Shown here in pieces: positions 7,821-15,666 of a DNA stretch of 29,337 bases. The stretch spans positions 1 through 29,337 of the forward strand of contig JBKUOG010000032.1 of the NCBI GenBank assembly GCA_046957575.1. The letters are read 5' to 3'. Below the pieces are notes generated by a model. That model worked only from the letters and a program-made list of their open reading frames with translations, searched no databases and was not told the origin of the DNA. The stretch's first letter is position 1. Each line of letters starts with the position of its first letter. The position numbers and the translations under genes were made by a program. The stretch comes from UMGS1370 sp046957575. Lineage in GTDB: Bacteria > Bacillota > Clostridia > Lachnospirales > Lachnospiraceae.

Positions 7821-8531
7821 TTATTCCATTTTGTCGTTGATGTAAACCATGGTCAGCATACAGAATACATATGTCTGAATACATCCTGAGAATACATCAC
7901 AATATACGTGCAGCGCCGCTGGAATACCGATATTGGCAAGAAGCGGCATCATGCCGTACCACAATCCCATGATGATAACTCCGGAAAGCAGGTTTGCAAA
8001 CAAACGGAGCGAGATGGAGATTGGATTGGCCAGCTCTCCGATTAGGTTAATCGGAAACAGAATCGGCGTCGGCTCAAACAAGCTGGTAAAGTGGTGGAGC
8101 CGCCGGTTCTTGATACCCTGATACTGGACAATGAAAAAGGTAACCATTCCCAGCAGGAAGGTAACGCCATAATCCGCAGTAGCCGCACGAAGTCCCAGCA
8201 GACCGCTCAGGTTGTTAAACAGGATAAAGATAAAAATGGTGCCGATATAATTGGCAAATTTATATGCATTCCCGTTCAGGATTCCTACGGTCATCTTGTC
8301 TAACATCTCTGTAGCCAGTTCTATCACGTTCTGGAACATGCCCGGAACATCTGTGGCCTTTTTCATGGCCCGGTTGGCCGCAAAAGCCAGTGCCAGAATG
8401 ATCAGCGTGATGATCGTCATGGAAACCGTAGTAGTCGTCAGCCAAAGCTCCTGACCAAACAGCTCGTATTTGAGCACCCCATGGATCATAAAATCCGGTT
8501 CTCTTGCAACCAGCATTCCCATACTTCCCAT
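7821..8531 (-). CDS. atpB: F1Fo ATP synthase a subunit
   Basis: 236-residue membrane stator subunit forming the two ion half-channels against the c-ring. Several hydrophobic helices are present, and the C-terminal helix motif ELANPISISLRLFANLLSG holds the essential arginine (LRLFAN) that faces the c-ring carboxylate. ATG 8531 has AGGAGG 8 nt upstream. It precedes atpE by 42 bp in the usual a-c-b order. No typical E. coli-like extended N-terminus is seen, as expected for Firmicutes. Confidence 0.96.
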   Translation of the reverse strand: MGSMGMLVAREPDFMIHGVLKYELFGQELWLTTTTVSMTIITLIILALAFAANRAMKKATDVPGMFQNVIELATEMLDKMTVGILNGNAYKFANYIGTIFIFILFNNLSGLLGLRAATADYGVTFLLGMVTFFIVQYQGIKNRRLHHFTSLFEPTPILFPINLIGELANPISISLRLFANLLSGVIIMGLWYGMMPLLANIGIPAALHVYCDVFSGCIQTYVFCMLTMVYINDKME

Positions 8532-8567
8532 ACACAGGTCCTCCTTTCTTATGTTTTAAATTAAAAC

Positions 8568-9011
8568 TTAAACACCACTCTGATCCAGTTCCCCTTCCTC
8601 AATACCGTATAGGCGCCAGCCGCCTAAACGGTGAACAATTGGCCGAAGATAGGCCCCGGTTTTTAATCCCATTGTGCCTACTACCATTGCCAACGGGTTT
8701 ATCTGAGGCACGCAAAACAGCACCAAAAGCAGCACTGCAATATACACTGCCTTTCGTCCCAGCGCATGTACCAGAGTGGTTTTGTTGGCATAGCCCTCAT
8801 CTCCACTGTCCATGGCTCTCTCTGTGATAATTGCCATATGAATCAGCATGGCGGCTGCGGAGACTGCGCCTGCAGCCAATCCCAGAAAAATCGGCAGCGC
8901 CTTTTGATCCAGAACATAACAGATGATGAATGCCAAAATCCCCAGCACTGCATTATGAAACAAAATCCCTGCAGACATTTCAAGGATCAGGTTTTTTGTA
9001 TCTTTGCTCAA
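8568..9011 (-). CDS. atpI: ATP synthase subunit I-like membrane protein (AtpI family)
   Basis: 147-residue protein with four predicted membrane segments (about 11-29, 36-58, 85-103, 105-122), at the classic atpI position directly before atpB. Members of this family are linked to c-ring assembly, shown for AtpI in Bacillus and Acetobacterium, and together with AtpZ to divalent cation transport in alkaliphilic Bacillus. The sequence is poorly conserved, so the assignment rests on size, topology and position. The start is TTG 9011 with GGAGG 7 nt before it; this TTG overlaps the preceding stop as TTGA, so it is likely translated by reinitiation. Confidence 0.78.
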   Translation of the reverse strand: MSKDTKNLILEMSAGILFHNAVLGILAFIICYVLDQKALPIFLGLAAGAVSAAAMLIHMAIITERAMDSGDEGYANKTTLVHALGRKAVYIAVLLLVLFCVPQINPLAMVVGTMGLKTGAYLRPIVHRLGGWRLYGIEEGELDQSGV

Positions 9012-9388
9012 TCCAAATCCTCCTTTACCTTGTCAGCATCCAGGCTTTTTCTCTCTGTAGCCAAAACGTCTGCACCTCTGCCGGTAATCCGGCTGGCTGT
9101 TTTGGGGCGGCTGACCTCCTGATAGAAAGATGCCTTTTTTGCCGCCCGTTCCTGATCTTCTATGGCTTCCTGCTTTTCATTGACGAGAACGGTATTTTTC
9201 GCCATGACGTAACCGCAGCGGCCTCCGGACAGGACTCCCAAAATCAGCAGCGGAAGAATCAGTCTGGTTCCATAATGAGTGTCGATATAATACCCGGCAA
9301 AAACACATAAAAAGACAGGCGTCATAACGCTGAGTCCAAGCTGTGTTACCATAGCAAGACTCCGAAACACACTTCTTTGATGCCGCAT
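9008..9388 (-). CDS. AtpZ/AtpI-family protein, first gene of the atp operon
   Basis: Small protein of 126 residues with two membrane helices (about 12-32 and 40-62, containing GLSVMTPVFLCVFAGYYID and LILPLLILGVLSGG), followed by a charged tail. This is the two-helix layout of the AtpZ (ATPase gene 1) family, whose GxxxD/G-rich hairpin is found at the head of many Firmicutes atp operons. The start is ATG 9388 with AAGGAGGA 10 nt upstream; GTG 9391, one codon earlier, has 7-nt spacing and is equally possible. It overlaps atpI by 4 bp. The cytoplasmic tail of about 60 residues is long for the family. Confidence 0.7.
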   Translation of the reverse strand: MRHQRSVFRSLAMVTQLGLSVMTPVFLCVFAGYYIDTHYGTRLILPLLILGVLSGGRCGYVMAKNTVLVNEKQEAIEDQERAAKKASFYQEVSRPKTASRITGRGADVLATERKSLDADKVKEDLD

Positions 9389-9433
9389 CACAAACCTGTC
9401 CTCCTTTCATATTTTTGCGCATGTATAGAGTAC

Positions 9434-9462
9434 ATTATAACCAATAAATCATTCTTTGTCTA
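9434..9462 (-). promoter_or_regulatory. Promoter of the ATP synthase operon
   Basis: On the minus strand TAGACA (9457-9462), 17 nt, then TATAAT (9434-9439), one mismatch from consensus. It lies about 45 bp upstream of the first gene. A MITE-like element ends only 18 bp upstream of the -35 hexamer, so any upstream activating sequence would have been displaced. Confidence 0.75.
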
Positions 9463-9480
9463 TTATACACAAAAATTTTT

Positions 9481-9631
9481 TATAACAGTTCAGCCACGCG
9501 AAGATTGGGACAGGAACAGACGCTGAAGACTTGTTTTCATAAGAATTTTCCTGTCTAAGTCCTCATAGGGCAGAGGCCTGGCGCTTCTTGTCCGCGTAAG
9601 CTGGCAAGAAGATGCATGGCTGAACGGTTAC
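9481..9631 (-). mobile_element. MITE-like element, copy A (about 151 bp)
   Basis: Non-coding element with imperfect terminal inverted repeats: TAACAGTTCAGCCACGC (9483-9499) and GCATGGCTGAACGGTTA (9614-9630), two mismatches. The flanking AAATTTTT (9473-9480) and AAATTTTT (9632-9639) are a likely 8-bp target duplication, though the AT-rich setting makes the edge uncertain by one base. Its reverse complement aligns end to end with the element at 19273-19423 at roughly 80-85 percent by eye. It is too short to code for a transposase and would need one in trans. Confidence 0.82.
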
Positions 9632-9639
9632 AAATTTTT

Positions 9640-9680
9640 AAGCGGGAATAAATTTCCTTTTCTGGAATTTATTCCCGCTT
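9640..9680 (-). terminator. Hairpin terminator after the Tct operon
   Basis: A perfect 15-bp stem (9640-9654 with 9666-9680, AAGCGGGAATAAATT) around an 11-nt loop lies 14 bp after the stop of the DUF3604-like gene. On the minus strand it is followed by AAAAATTT rather than a clean T run; on the plus strand by TTCT. Confidence 0.65.
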
Positions 9681-9693
9681 TTCTAGGTTTATT

Positions 9694-11223
9694 TTACTTT
9701 TCTGCAAAAACCGGAGATACCCATGCCACGTCTCCGTTTTTCAGCCAGACTCTCAGTCTGTACTGGCTGCCCGGCTCCATGTCCACGATTTTGGAAAACT
9801 CCATGGTATATGCGCTTTTGGGCACTGCCTGGCGCAGTCTGGTTTTGTAGGCATTGTGCCAGTAAAAATCATCCCGGTAGTGCTCCACATGGCCGTAGAC
9901 TCTCTCTGCCAGTTCTATGCTCTCTTTGTACTGCGCAAGGATACGGGATGTTTTCATCAATTCCCCGATGGTAAAACGGTATTCATATGAATCCACCTTT
10001 AAACAGATTTCATCGGTAATTTTTCCTTCTACCTCAAATACAAATCCCTCTTTTACCACAGTGCTTGGCCCCATCCAGTGGCCGGTAGCCGTTGACATAT
10101 ACGTAGTCATATGGAACTTACAGCCATTTTCTGTTACATCATAAAGCTTCTGTCCATAGCTGTTCCAGGCTTTCTCGATTGAGACCAGACGCCCCGGCAC
10201 AGTCAGGGAGCCATCCCATTCCCGAACCAGCATGTCTTTATAAAATCTGGGATTAGGACCCCAGCCAAACTCTGCTGCAAATTTTACGCGAATCACTTCT
10301 TCGTCCCCGATTTTTCTAGTTTCCCAGGTACCGGAATGTACTGCCATCTCATCTAAAATATTATTTTTTAAAATCTCTACCCGATCAATGGCATCGGCTG
10401 CTTTTACAGAAAATTTCAGTTCATGTTTTCCAGCCGGAACTACAGATCCCATAGGCTTTCCATCTATGGTAAAATCAATATCCATCCGGCTTCTGCTGAC
10501 GCCGTACACTCTTCTGGCTTTCATGGCTTCCCAGATTGCTTCTTTGGAAGCGTCTCTGGCCAGTACACACATGCTGCCATGATCGTACACCGCCGGCACT
10601 TTATGATTATCGCCGGAAGCGATGCAGCCTACGTGCAGTCCTGCTTCCAGTCCTCTCTCATAGCAGGTTTCTCCGGTCCTCGGCCCCATATGCAGATGGC
10701 GTTCCATATCCAGGACTCCAGTATCATTTTCGCTGCATCCATGGCTGGAAAAAATCTCTGCAAACGGAGAAAATTCTTCATCATGGGTGGCCCAGTTTTT
10801 CCCTCTGCTCTTTAGCTGATACGCTACATGGTGAGGAATGGCAACAGCCTCTTTTCCCTCATAAGCTTTCTTCAGTTCTTCATAGCGCATCGGATGCTTC
10901 ATGGGCTGATCGTTGTTCAGAAAAAATACATTATGATCGCCGTCAAAACCGCAGCCCTGCCATTCATATCCCATAAACATAGGATATCCTTCTGCATTGA
11001 CTTCTTTAACCTTTTCCCTGATCAGTTCCCAGTCCTTTTCAATCTCTTCTGCCGGACACAAATCTTCCAGCCCGGCTCCGCTCTCTGTTTTAATCATCTG
11101 AAACGGGTAATACGCAATGGGCCAAAAATCCAGCATTGCTTTCGCATGGTCCACCCATTTGTCTAATTCATTCATCTGATTGTGATGAATATTGCTGTGC
11201 AAATCCGTCCATAATTTCTTCAT
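9694..11223 (-). CDS. PHP-like / DUF3604-type metallohydrolase, last gene of Tct operon
   Basis: 509-residue cytoplasmic protein without signal peptide or membrane helix. The N-terminal half carries spaced metal-ligand-type motifs of the PHP superfamily: DLHSNIHH (D7, H9, H13/H14), GYEWQG followed by DGDHNVFF (H97), AIPHH (H131, H132), SSHG (H161) and SGDNH (D205, H207). The YEWQG...HNVFF pattern resembles DUF3604 proteins, which are predicted metal-dependent hydrolases of unknown substrate. Residues from about 240 on look like a beta-rich C-terminal domain. ATG 11223 has AAGGAG 8 nt upstream and lies 12 bp after tctA, so it is almost certainly co-transcribed. I infer that it acts on the imported compound or its product; the reaction is unknown. 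Confidence 0.7.
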   Translation of the reverse strand: MKKLWTDLHSNIHHNQMNELDKWVDHAKAMLDFWPIAYYPFQMIKTESGAGLEDLCPAEEIEKDWELIREKVKEVNAEGYPMFMGYEWQGCGFDGDHNVFFLNNDQPMKHPMRYEELKKAYEGKEAVAIPHHVAYQLKSRGKNWATHDEEFSPFAEIFSSHGCSENDTGVLDMERHLHMGPRTGETCYERGLEAGLHVGCIASGDNHKVPAVYDHGSMCVLARDASKEAIWEAMKARRVYGVSRSRMDIDFTIDGKPMGSVVPAGKHELKFSVKAADAIDRVEILKNNILDEMAVHSGTWETRKIGDEEVIRVKFAAEFGWGPNPRFYKDMLVREWDGSLTVPGRLVSIEKAWNSYGQKLYDVTENGCKFHMTTYMSTATGHWMGPSTVVKEGFVFEVEGKITDEICLKVDSYEYRFTIGELMKTSRILAQYKESIELAERVYGHVEHYRDDFYWHNAYKTRLRQAVPKSAYTMEFSKIVDMEPGSQYRLRVWLKNGDVAWVSPVFAEK

Positions 11224-11235
11224 AACTCTGACTCC

Positions 11236-12750
11236 TTAATCCATCTGCTCTGCCTTCATAAATTTATCCGTTGCCTTTCTCTGCTTTGCATCGCCTTTTT
11301 TCAAAAGGTAAATCAGCACAAATGTCAAAATGATAAACAGCAGACAGATTGGTCTTTTAATGAAAATATCCCAGGAACCGCCGGACATTACCAGAGAGTT
11401 CCTTAAATTTGATTCTGCAGTAGGCCCTAATACCATGCCAAGTACAATCGGAACCGGAGGAAGATCAATTTTCTGCATAAAGTAGGCAATCACTCCAAAG
11501 GCCAGCATTACGTATACGTCCATCTCGGAACTGCCGATTGCAAATGCGCCTGCACAGCAGATTACCACCAGAATTGCAGTCAGCAGATCCTGAGGAATGT
11601 GGGTGATCTTAACAAACAGATTCAGCAGATATTTGCCCTGAACAAACATGAAAATCTGGGCTATCACGCATCCGATTAATACGGCATAAACTACAGGTCC
11701 TGAATTGGTAAACAGCTTAGGCCCTACTACCAGTCCATGCATTGTAAATGCGCCAAGAAGGGTTGCCGCCACTACGTCTCCGGGGATTCCCAGGGTAAGA
11801 AGAGGAATCAAAGTTGCTGCGGTTGCGCCATTGTTTGCAGATTCCGGCGCCGCAACACCCTTAATCTCGCCTTCGCCAAACTTTTCCCCCGGCTTTGCGC
11901 ACCGCTTTGCTTCATTATAAGCAATAAAGGAAGCGATTGCGCCGCCAGTTCCCGGAACTGCACCGATAAACGCACCGATGCAGGAGGATTTTAACATTGT
12001 GGGCATGGTCTTTTTTACGTCCTGTCTAGTAATGTGATCCTCTTTATCAATCTCTTTTAATTCTGAAACCGCTGCCGTCTCTGTATTATTAAGACGGCCA
12101 ATCATCTGGGCGATGGCATATACGCCAAGGAGAACTGCCAGCATTTTAATGCCGTTGTAAAGGTGAAGATTGCCAAAGGTAAACCGGGTAAGACCGCTGA
12201 CAGAATCAATCCCTACTGTTGCCAGCAGAATCCCCAGACCGCCGCTGATCAGTCCCTTTACCATACTCTTTCCGCTGACCGAAGCAATGACTGACAGGCC
12301 GAAAATCGCCAGGGCAAAATACTCCGGAGATCCGAAGGTGATAGCCACCTTGCTGATTTGCGGGGCAAAAAACAACAGGCACAAAGCGCTTATCAGACCG
12401 CCTACTGTAGATGCCACCAGCGCCATATCAAGCGCCCGTCTGGGCTGTCCATTTTTACACATGGGATATCCGTCAATCAAGGTTGCCGCTGCCGCATTAG
12501 TTCCAGGCGTATTAATCAGAATCGCGCTGATAGAACCGCCGAAGTTGGAGCCAAAGAAGATTGCTGTCAGCATCAAAAGCGCCGGAACAGTTCCCATCGA
12601 AAATGTAAAGGGAAGAAGCACTGTAATTGCCAGATTTCCATTCAGTCCCGGAATAGATCCAAAAATAATTCCAATAAATAAACCAATATTTACAAAGATA
12701 AAATTCTCCACTGTCAAAAGATTGCCCAGTGCAGCACCAATTACGTCCAT
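11236..12750 (-). CDS. tctA: Tripartite tricarboxylate transporter, large permease TctA
   Basis: 504-residue integral membrane protein with about 11-12 helices; in the TTT family it forms the main substrate channel, driven by an ion gradient. Family features are visible: the N-terminal GSIPGLNGNLAITVLLPFTF and GGSISAILINTPGTNAAAAT, repeated in the second half as GAVPGTGGAIASFIAYNEAK and TLGIPGDVVAATLLGA. These glycine-proline repeats are the substrate-binding signature of TctA. ATG 12750 follows AGGAGG by 6 nt. It lies 20 bp after tctB and 12 bp before the hydrolase gene. TTT systems import di/tricarboxylates or diverse organic acids, so the substrate is open. Confidence 0.95.
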   Translation of the reverse strand: MDVIGAALGNLLTVENFIFVNIGLFIGIIFGSIPGLNGNLAITVLLPFTFSMGTVPALLMLTAIFFGSNFGGSISAILINTPGTNAAAATLIDGYPMCKNGQPRRALDMALVASTVGGLISALCLLFFAPQISKVAITFGSPEYFALAIFGLSVIASVSGKSMVKGLISGGLGILLATVGIDSVSGLTRFTFGNLHLYNGIKMLAVLLGVYAIAQMIGRLNNTETAAVSELKEIDKEDHITRQDVKKTMPTMLKSSCIGAFIGAVPGTGGAIASFIAYNEAKRCAKPGEKFGEGEIKGVAAPESANNGATAATLIPLLTLGIPGDVVAATLLGAFTMHGLVVGPKLFTNSGPVVYAVLIGCVIAQIFMFVQGKYLLNLFVKITHIPQDLLTAILVVICCAGAFAIGSSEMDVYVMLAFGVIAYFMQKIDLPPVPIVLGMVLGPTAESNLRNSLVMSGGSWDIFIKRPICLLFIILTFVLIYLLKKGDAKQRKATDKFMKAEQMD

Positions 12751-12770
12751 AATAACCTCCTATCCAGCTT

Positions 12771-13214
12771 TTAAGGCAGCTGCACATGCAGCACTTTTGC
12801 AAACAGCAGATACAGCACTGCTACTACCGCAAGAACAATCAAATAAAAGGATTTCTTCTTTGATCCGGTGAATGCCAGCGTTGCCACTCCTAAAAACATG
12901 GTGGATACCAGAAAGCTTTTTTGAAACAGCACTGCATAAATCAGAAGCACCAGCATATACAAAAGCGCTTTGGCCTCTTTGGAAACATCCAATACCTTCA
13001 CTTCATCCTTTTTTAAGATTAAACTCTGAACCATCAAAATGCTTCCGCAGATAATCCAGAGAATCGCCACTGCGTAGGGAACCGTTCTGGATGTAATCCC
13101 ATAGGTAGCCGAATAATCTTCACCAATCTGTCCAGGAATGATAACCATGCAGATAATTCCCAAAATCACGCTTACAATTCCTGCTACCAGATTGGAACGG
13201 TATTTTACCTTCAT
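12771..13214 (-). CDS. tctB: Tripartite tricarboxylate transporter, small permease TctB
   Basis: 147-residue membrane protein with four predicted helices (about 9-26, 45-66, 83-105, 122-140), the size and topology of TctB/DUF1468. The sequence is weakly conserved, but its position between tctC and tctA and a GTG-free, well-spaced start (ATG 13214, GGAGG 6 nt upstream) make the role clear. It partners TctA in the membrane part of the transporter. Confidence 0.88.
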   Translation of the reverse strand: MKVKYRSNLVAGIVSVILGIICMVIIPGQIGEDYSATYGITSRTVPYAVAILWIICGSILMVQSLILKKDEVKVLDVSKEAKALLYMLVLLIYAVLFQKSFLVSTMFLGVATLAFTGSKKKSFYLIVLAVVAVLYLLFAKVLHVQLP

Positions 13215-13237
13215 GTTGCTCCTCCTAATCCCGCTCT

Positions 13238-14302
13238 CTATTTTGCATAATACTTATTGTATGCCTCCTGGCACATAGCAGCTGCGTCCTCGATGGTCTT
13301 TTTTACAGTCTCGCCGTCAGACAGGTCCGGAACATAACTTGCATTTGCTGCCAGTTCTTTAAATTCGTCTGTCTCACTGTAATCTAAAATCGCCTGATAA
13401 ATCGCTGCCACATCATCCGGATTTGTGTCCTTTTTCGTCATTAAAAAGTTGCAGGTCTTAAACACTACGTCATATCCAAAGGACTTTGCAGTGGGAACTT
13501 CATAACCTTCATATCCCGTATAAGGTTCATCTGAAAATACCATAATCGGAACTAGACTTCCTTCTTCTACGTACTGAGCGCCCAGAGAAGTAGTTGCTGC
13601 CGCACAGACTACGTTTCCTCCTACAACTGCCAGCAGATCCTTGCCGGAACCATCGGAAGTAACTGCCTCTGCGTCAATACCTGCTTCGCCGAACAGCATG
13701 GTCTGAGTTAAATGGGTAGCTCCGCCAGGAGTGTTTGCGCCAAATACCACCCGGTTATGTTTTGCATATTCCTGAAGTCCTGCCCAGTCTTTAATGCCGG
13801 TCTTATCAGGAGCCACAAACAAAACCTGATCTTCTGATACCAGACTGCATACAAACTGGTAATCGTCTATGTTGACCTGAATGTCCGGATTAAACAAAGG
13901 AGCTAATGTAAATAACGCAATACCGCCTACCATCAGCTCAGTGGCATCTGTCTTTGCACTGTCTAAGTCTGCCGCTGCAATCGCGCCGTTGGCACCGGTT
14001 AAATTGTTGATTACAGCAGAATTGCCATAAGTCTTTTGAAGTCCCTGGGCAATAATTCTGGAAATTGTATCAGCAGATCCGCCTGCTGCAAAAGGAACCC
14101 GGATATTAAAATCTTTGCTGGGTTTAAATGCAGATGCCGCCACTTCCCCCACAGCCGTTTCCTGTGCTCCGGCCTCTTCCTTTACAGTTTCTGCCGTTGT
14201 CTCATTTGCAGCCTGTGTCGTACCTGCATCTGATCCGCCGCATGCAGCTAAAGAAACTGCCATGACACCTGCCATCACCAATGCTAAAAATCTCCTTCTC
14301 AT
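13238..14302 (-). CDS. tctC: Tripartite tricarboxylate transporter substrate-binding lipoprotein TctC (Bug family)
   Basis: 354-residue extracytoplasmic binding protein that hands substrate to TctAB. I start it at ATG 14302 (MRRRFLALVMAGVMAVSLAACGGS): AAGGAG lies 8 nt upstream and the product begins with a lipoprotein signal whose lipobox LAAC places the lipidated Cys at 21. The frame extends upstream to 14383 but would run across the operator. After a Thr/Glu-rich tether, the Bug fold shows FNIRVPFAAGGSADTISRII, typical of the carboxylate-pinching loop, and GANTPGGATHLTQTMLFGEAGI. It is the first gene of the operon, with a strong promoter and two palindromic operators upstream, and is probably the most expressed. 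Confidence 0.94.
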   Translation of the reverse strand: MRRRFLALVMAGVMAVSLAACGGSDAGTTQAANETTAETVKEEAGAQETAVGEVAASAFKPSKDFNIRVPFAAGGSADTISRIIAQGLQKTYGNSAVINNLTGANGAIAAADLDSAKTDATELMVGGIALFTLAPLFNPDIQVNIDDYQFVCSLVSEDQVLFVAPDKTGIKDWAGLQEYAKHNRVVFGANTPGGATHLTQTMLFGEAGIDAEAVTSDGSGKDLLAVVGGNVVCAAATTSLGAQYVEEGSLVPIMVFSDEPYTGYEGYEVPTAKSFGYDVVFKTCNFLMTKKDTNPDDVAAIYQAILDYSETDEFKELAANASYVPDLSDGETVKKTIEDAAAMCQEAYNKYYAK

Positions 14303-14343
14303 ATCCTCGTCTCCTTTTTCTTCGTTTTGCTTCCTGTTTGCTT

Positions 14344-14359
14344 CTGAAAATGTTTTCAG
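14344..14359. promoter_or_regulatory. LacI-type operator O1, downstream of the tct promoter
   Basis: CTGAAAATGTTTTCAG is a palindrome apart from its central two bases. It lies about 17-32 bp downstream of the expected transcription start of the tctC promoter and 42 bp before the tctC start codon, a position where bound repressor would block initiation or elongation. It shares TGA(A/T)AA..GTTTTCAG with O2. Confidence 0.7.
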
Positions 14360-14382
14360 CAACTTTCTTGTTTGATATGGCA

Positions 14383-14411
14383 ATTATATCAATGGTTTTC
14401 TCGATTGTCAA
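14383..14411 (-). promoter_or_regulatory. Perfect consensus promoter of the tct operon
   Basis: The minus strand reads TTGACA (14406-14411), exactly 17 nt, then TATAAT (14383-14388): consensus in both hexamers and spacing. Such a strong promoter needs control, which the flanking palindromes at 14344 and 14498 could provide. Confidence 0.88.
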
Positions 14412-14497
14412 TCTATTATTTATGCTTTTTGCTCGATTTATGGTTCTATATCTGCTTGATTTGTGCTATTTTTTCTATTGCTATTTTTTTAAATCTT

Positions 14498-14513
14498 CTG
14501 ATAACGTTTTCAG
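14498..14513. promoter_or_regulatory. LacI-type operator O2 (or cre), upstream of the tct promoter
   Basis: CTGATAACGTTTTCAG has the central CG typical of LacI-family sites and matches O1 in 14 of 16 bases. It lies about 87 bp upstream of the -35 and 154 bp centre-to-centre from O1. Read on the minus strand, TGAAAACGTTATCA also fits the CcpA cre consensus, so catabolite control is an alternative or additional reading. Confidence 0.65.
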
Positions 14514-14652
14514 TTAAGATAAAAAAAGAAAACCCTTCAGCCGTTTGACATCCCACTTCCGTAAACGGCCTGTCAGGAGCAAACTGTCTTTATTAGCATC
14601 TCCCTGTCCAAGGATCCTGCAATTAGAAACGCGCTGCCCCTGTACACAGGCG

Positions 14653-15651
14653 CTAAAACCGATACTGTACTTTAATATCATATATTTTGGGAGTCTCTTC
14701 TTTTTTTTCTTCCTGGATTTTTTTATACAAAAGTTCTGCTGCCGTAATCCCTACTGCCTCTGGATTTTTTATAACCAGCGAACACTGAAGCCCCAGCTTT
14801 TCTGCTGTTCCAGCCTGAGCAAAACCAGCTACATCCACCTTTCCAATCCACTCCGGATACTGTCTGTGGATCTCTATGGCCACATACTCTAAAATATCGG
14901 ATCCAAACGCAACAATCAGTGGACGCTCTCCCTCTTTTATTCTCCCGGAAAACTGTTTTAAGGCATCCGCTACTGCATCTGTTTTTCTGGATGTAATCAC
15001 GCGAAGAATCTCTTCCTCCGGTTTGCCCGCTTCTGCAAATGCCTGATTGGATCCCTCCATGCACATGCGGGTATTAAAACTGTCCACCCAGCCAAACAGT
15101 ATGAGAATCTGCCTGCAGGGTTTGTTTTTTAAAAGCCAGGAAAGCAGATTGTAGGCATTTTCCCGATGATTTTCCAGAACAATGTCACACCCTACCTCTT
15201 CCTTGCGGTCGATCATCACCATATTTTTATATTCTCTGGCAACTTTCTGCAGATACACTGTGTTCAGCCCGCTGGGAGCCATGAGAATCCCCGCCGCCTT
15301 CTGATTGAGCAGTTCCTGAACATAGAATTTTTCCTTTGCTCCATCATTGTCGCTTTCGCAAATAAAGGTCACATAATTCCGCTCAAAGAAATAGTCACTG
15401 ACTCCCCGGCACACCCGCCCGAAAAAATACTCCATATGGGGAACCACCAGTCCAATGATGTTAGTCTTGCCCCGTTTTAAGTTCTGGGCAAACAGATTGG
15501 GTTCATACTCCAGTTCCCGGATGGCATTTTTGATATTGTATGCTGCCAGAGGCTGGATGCTCTTTGGATCTTTCAGATAACGGGATACGGAACTTATAGA
15601 AACTCCTGCCAAAGCTGCCACCTCGCGGATGGTCGCTTTTTTTTCTTTCAT
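14653..15651 (-). CDS. LacI-family transcriptional regulator
   Basis: 332-residue DNA-binding regulator. The N-terminal helix-turn-helix (ATIREVAALAGVSISSVSRYL, about 6-26) and the hinge helix region (YEPNLFAQNLKRGKTN, about 49-64) are standard LacI/PurR. The rest is the periplasmic-binding-protein-like effector domain (NIIGLVVPHMEYFFGRVCRG, then AAGILMAPSG, and IVAFGSDILEYVAI near the C-terminus). ATG 15651 follows GGGAG by about 8 nt and lies only 15 bp after the UPF0340 gene, so the two are co-transcribed. The tct operon is directly downstream and two LacI-type palindromes flank its promoter, so I infer that this protein controls the Tct system in response to the imported compound or a metabolite of it. 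Confidence 0.93.
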   Translation of the reverse strand: MKEKKATIREVAALAGVSISSVSRYLKDPKSIQPLAAYNIKNAIRELEYEPNLFAQNLKRGKTNIIGLVVPHMEYFFGRVCRGVSDYFFERNYVTFICESDNDGAKEKFYVQELLNQKAAGILMAPSGLNTVYLQKVAREYKNMVMIDRKEEVGCDIVLENHRENAYNLLSWLLKNKPCRQILILFGWVDSFNTRMCMEGSNQAFAEAGKPEEEILRVITSRKTDAVADALKQFSGRIKEGERPLIVAFGSDILEYVAIEIHRQYPEWIGKVDVAGFAQAGTAEKLGLQCSLVIKNPEAVGITAAELLYKKIQEEKKEETPKIYDIKVQYRF

Positions 15652-15666
15652 CTTTTTCTCTCCCGA

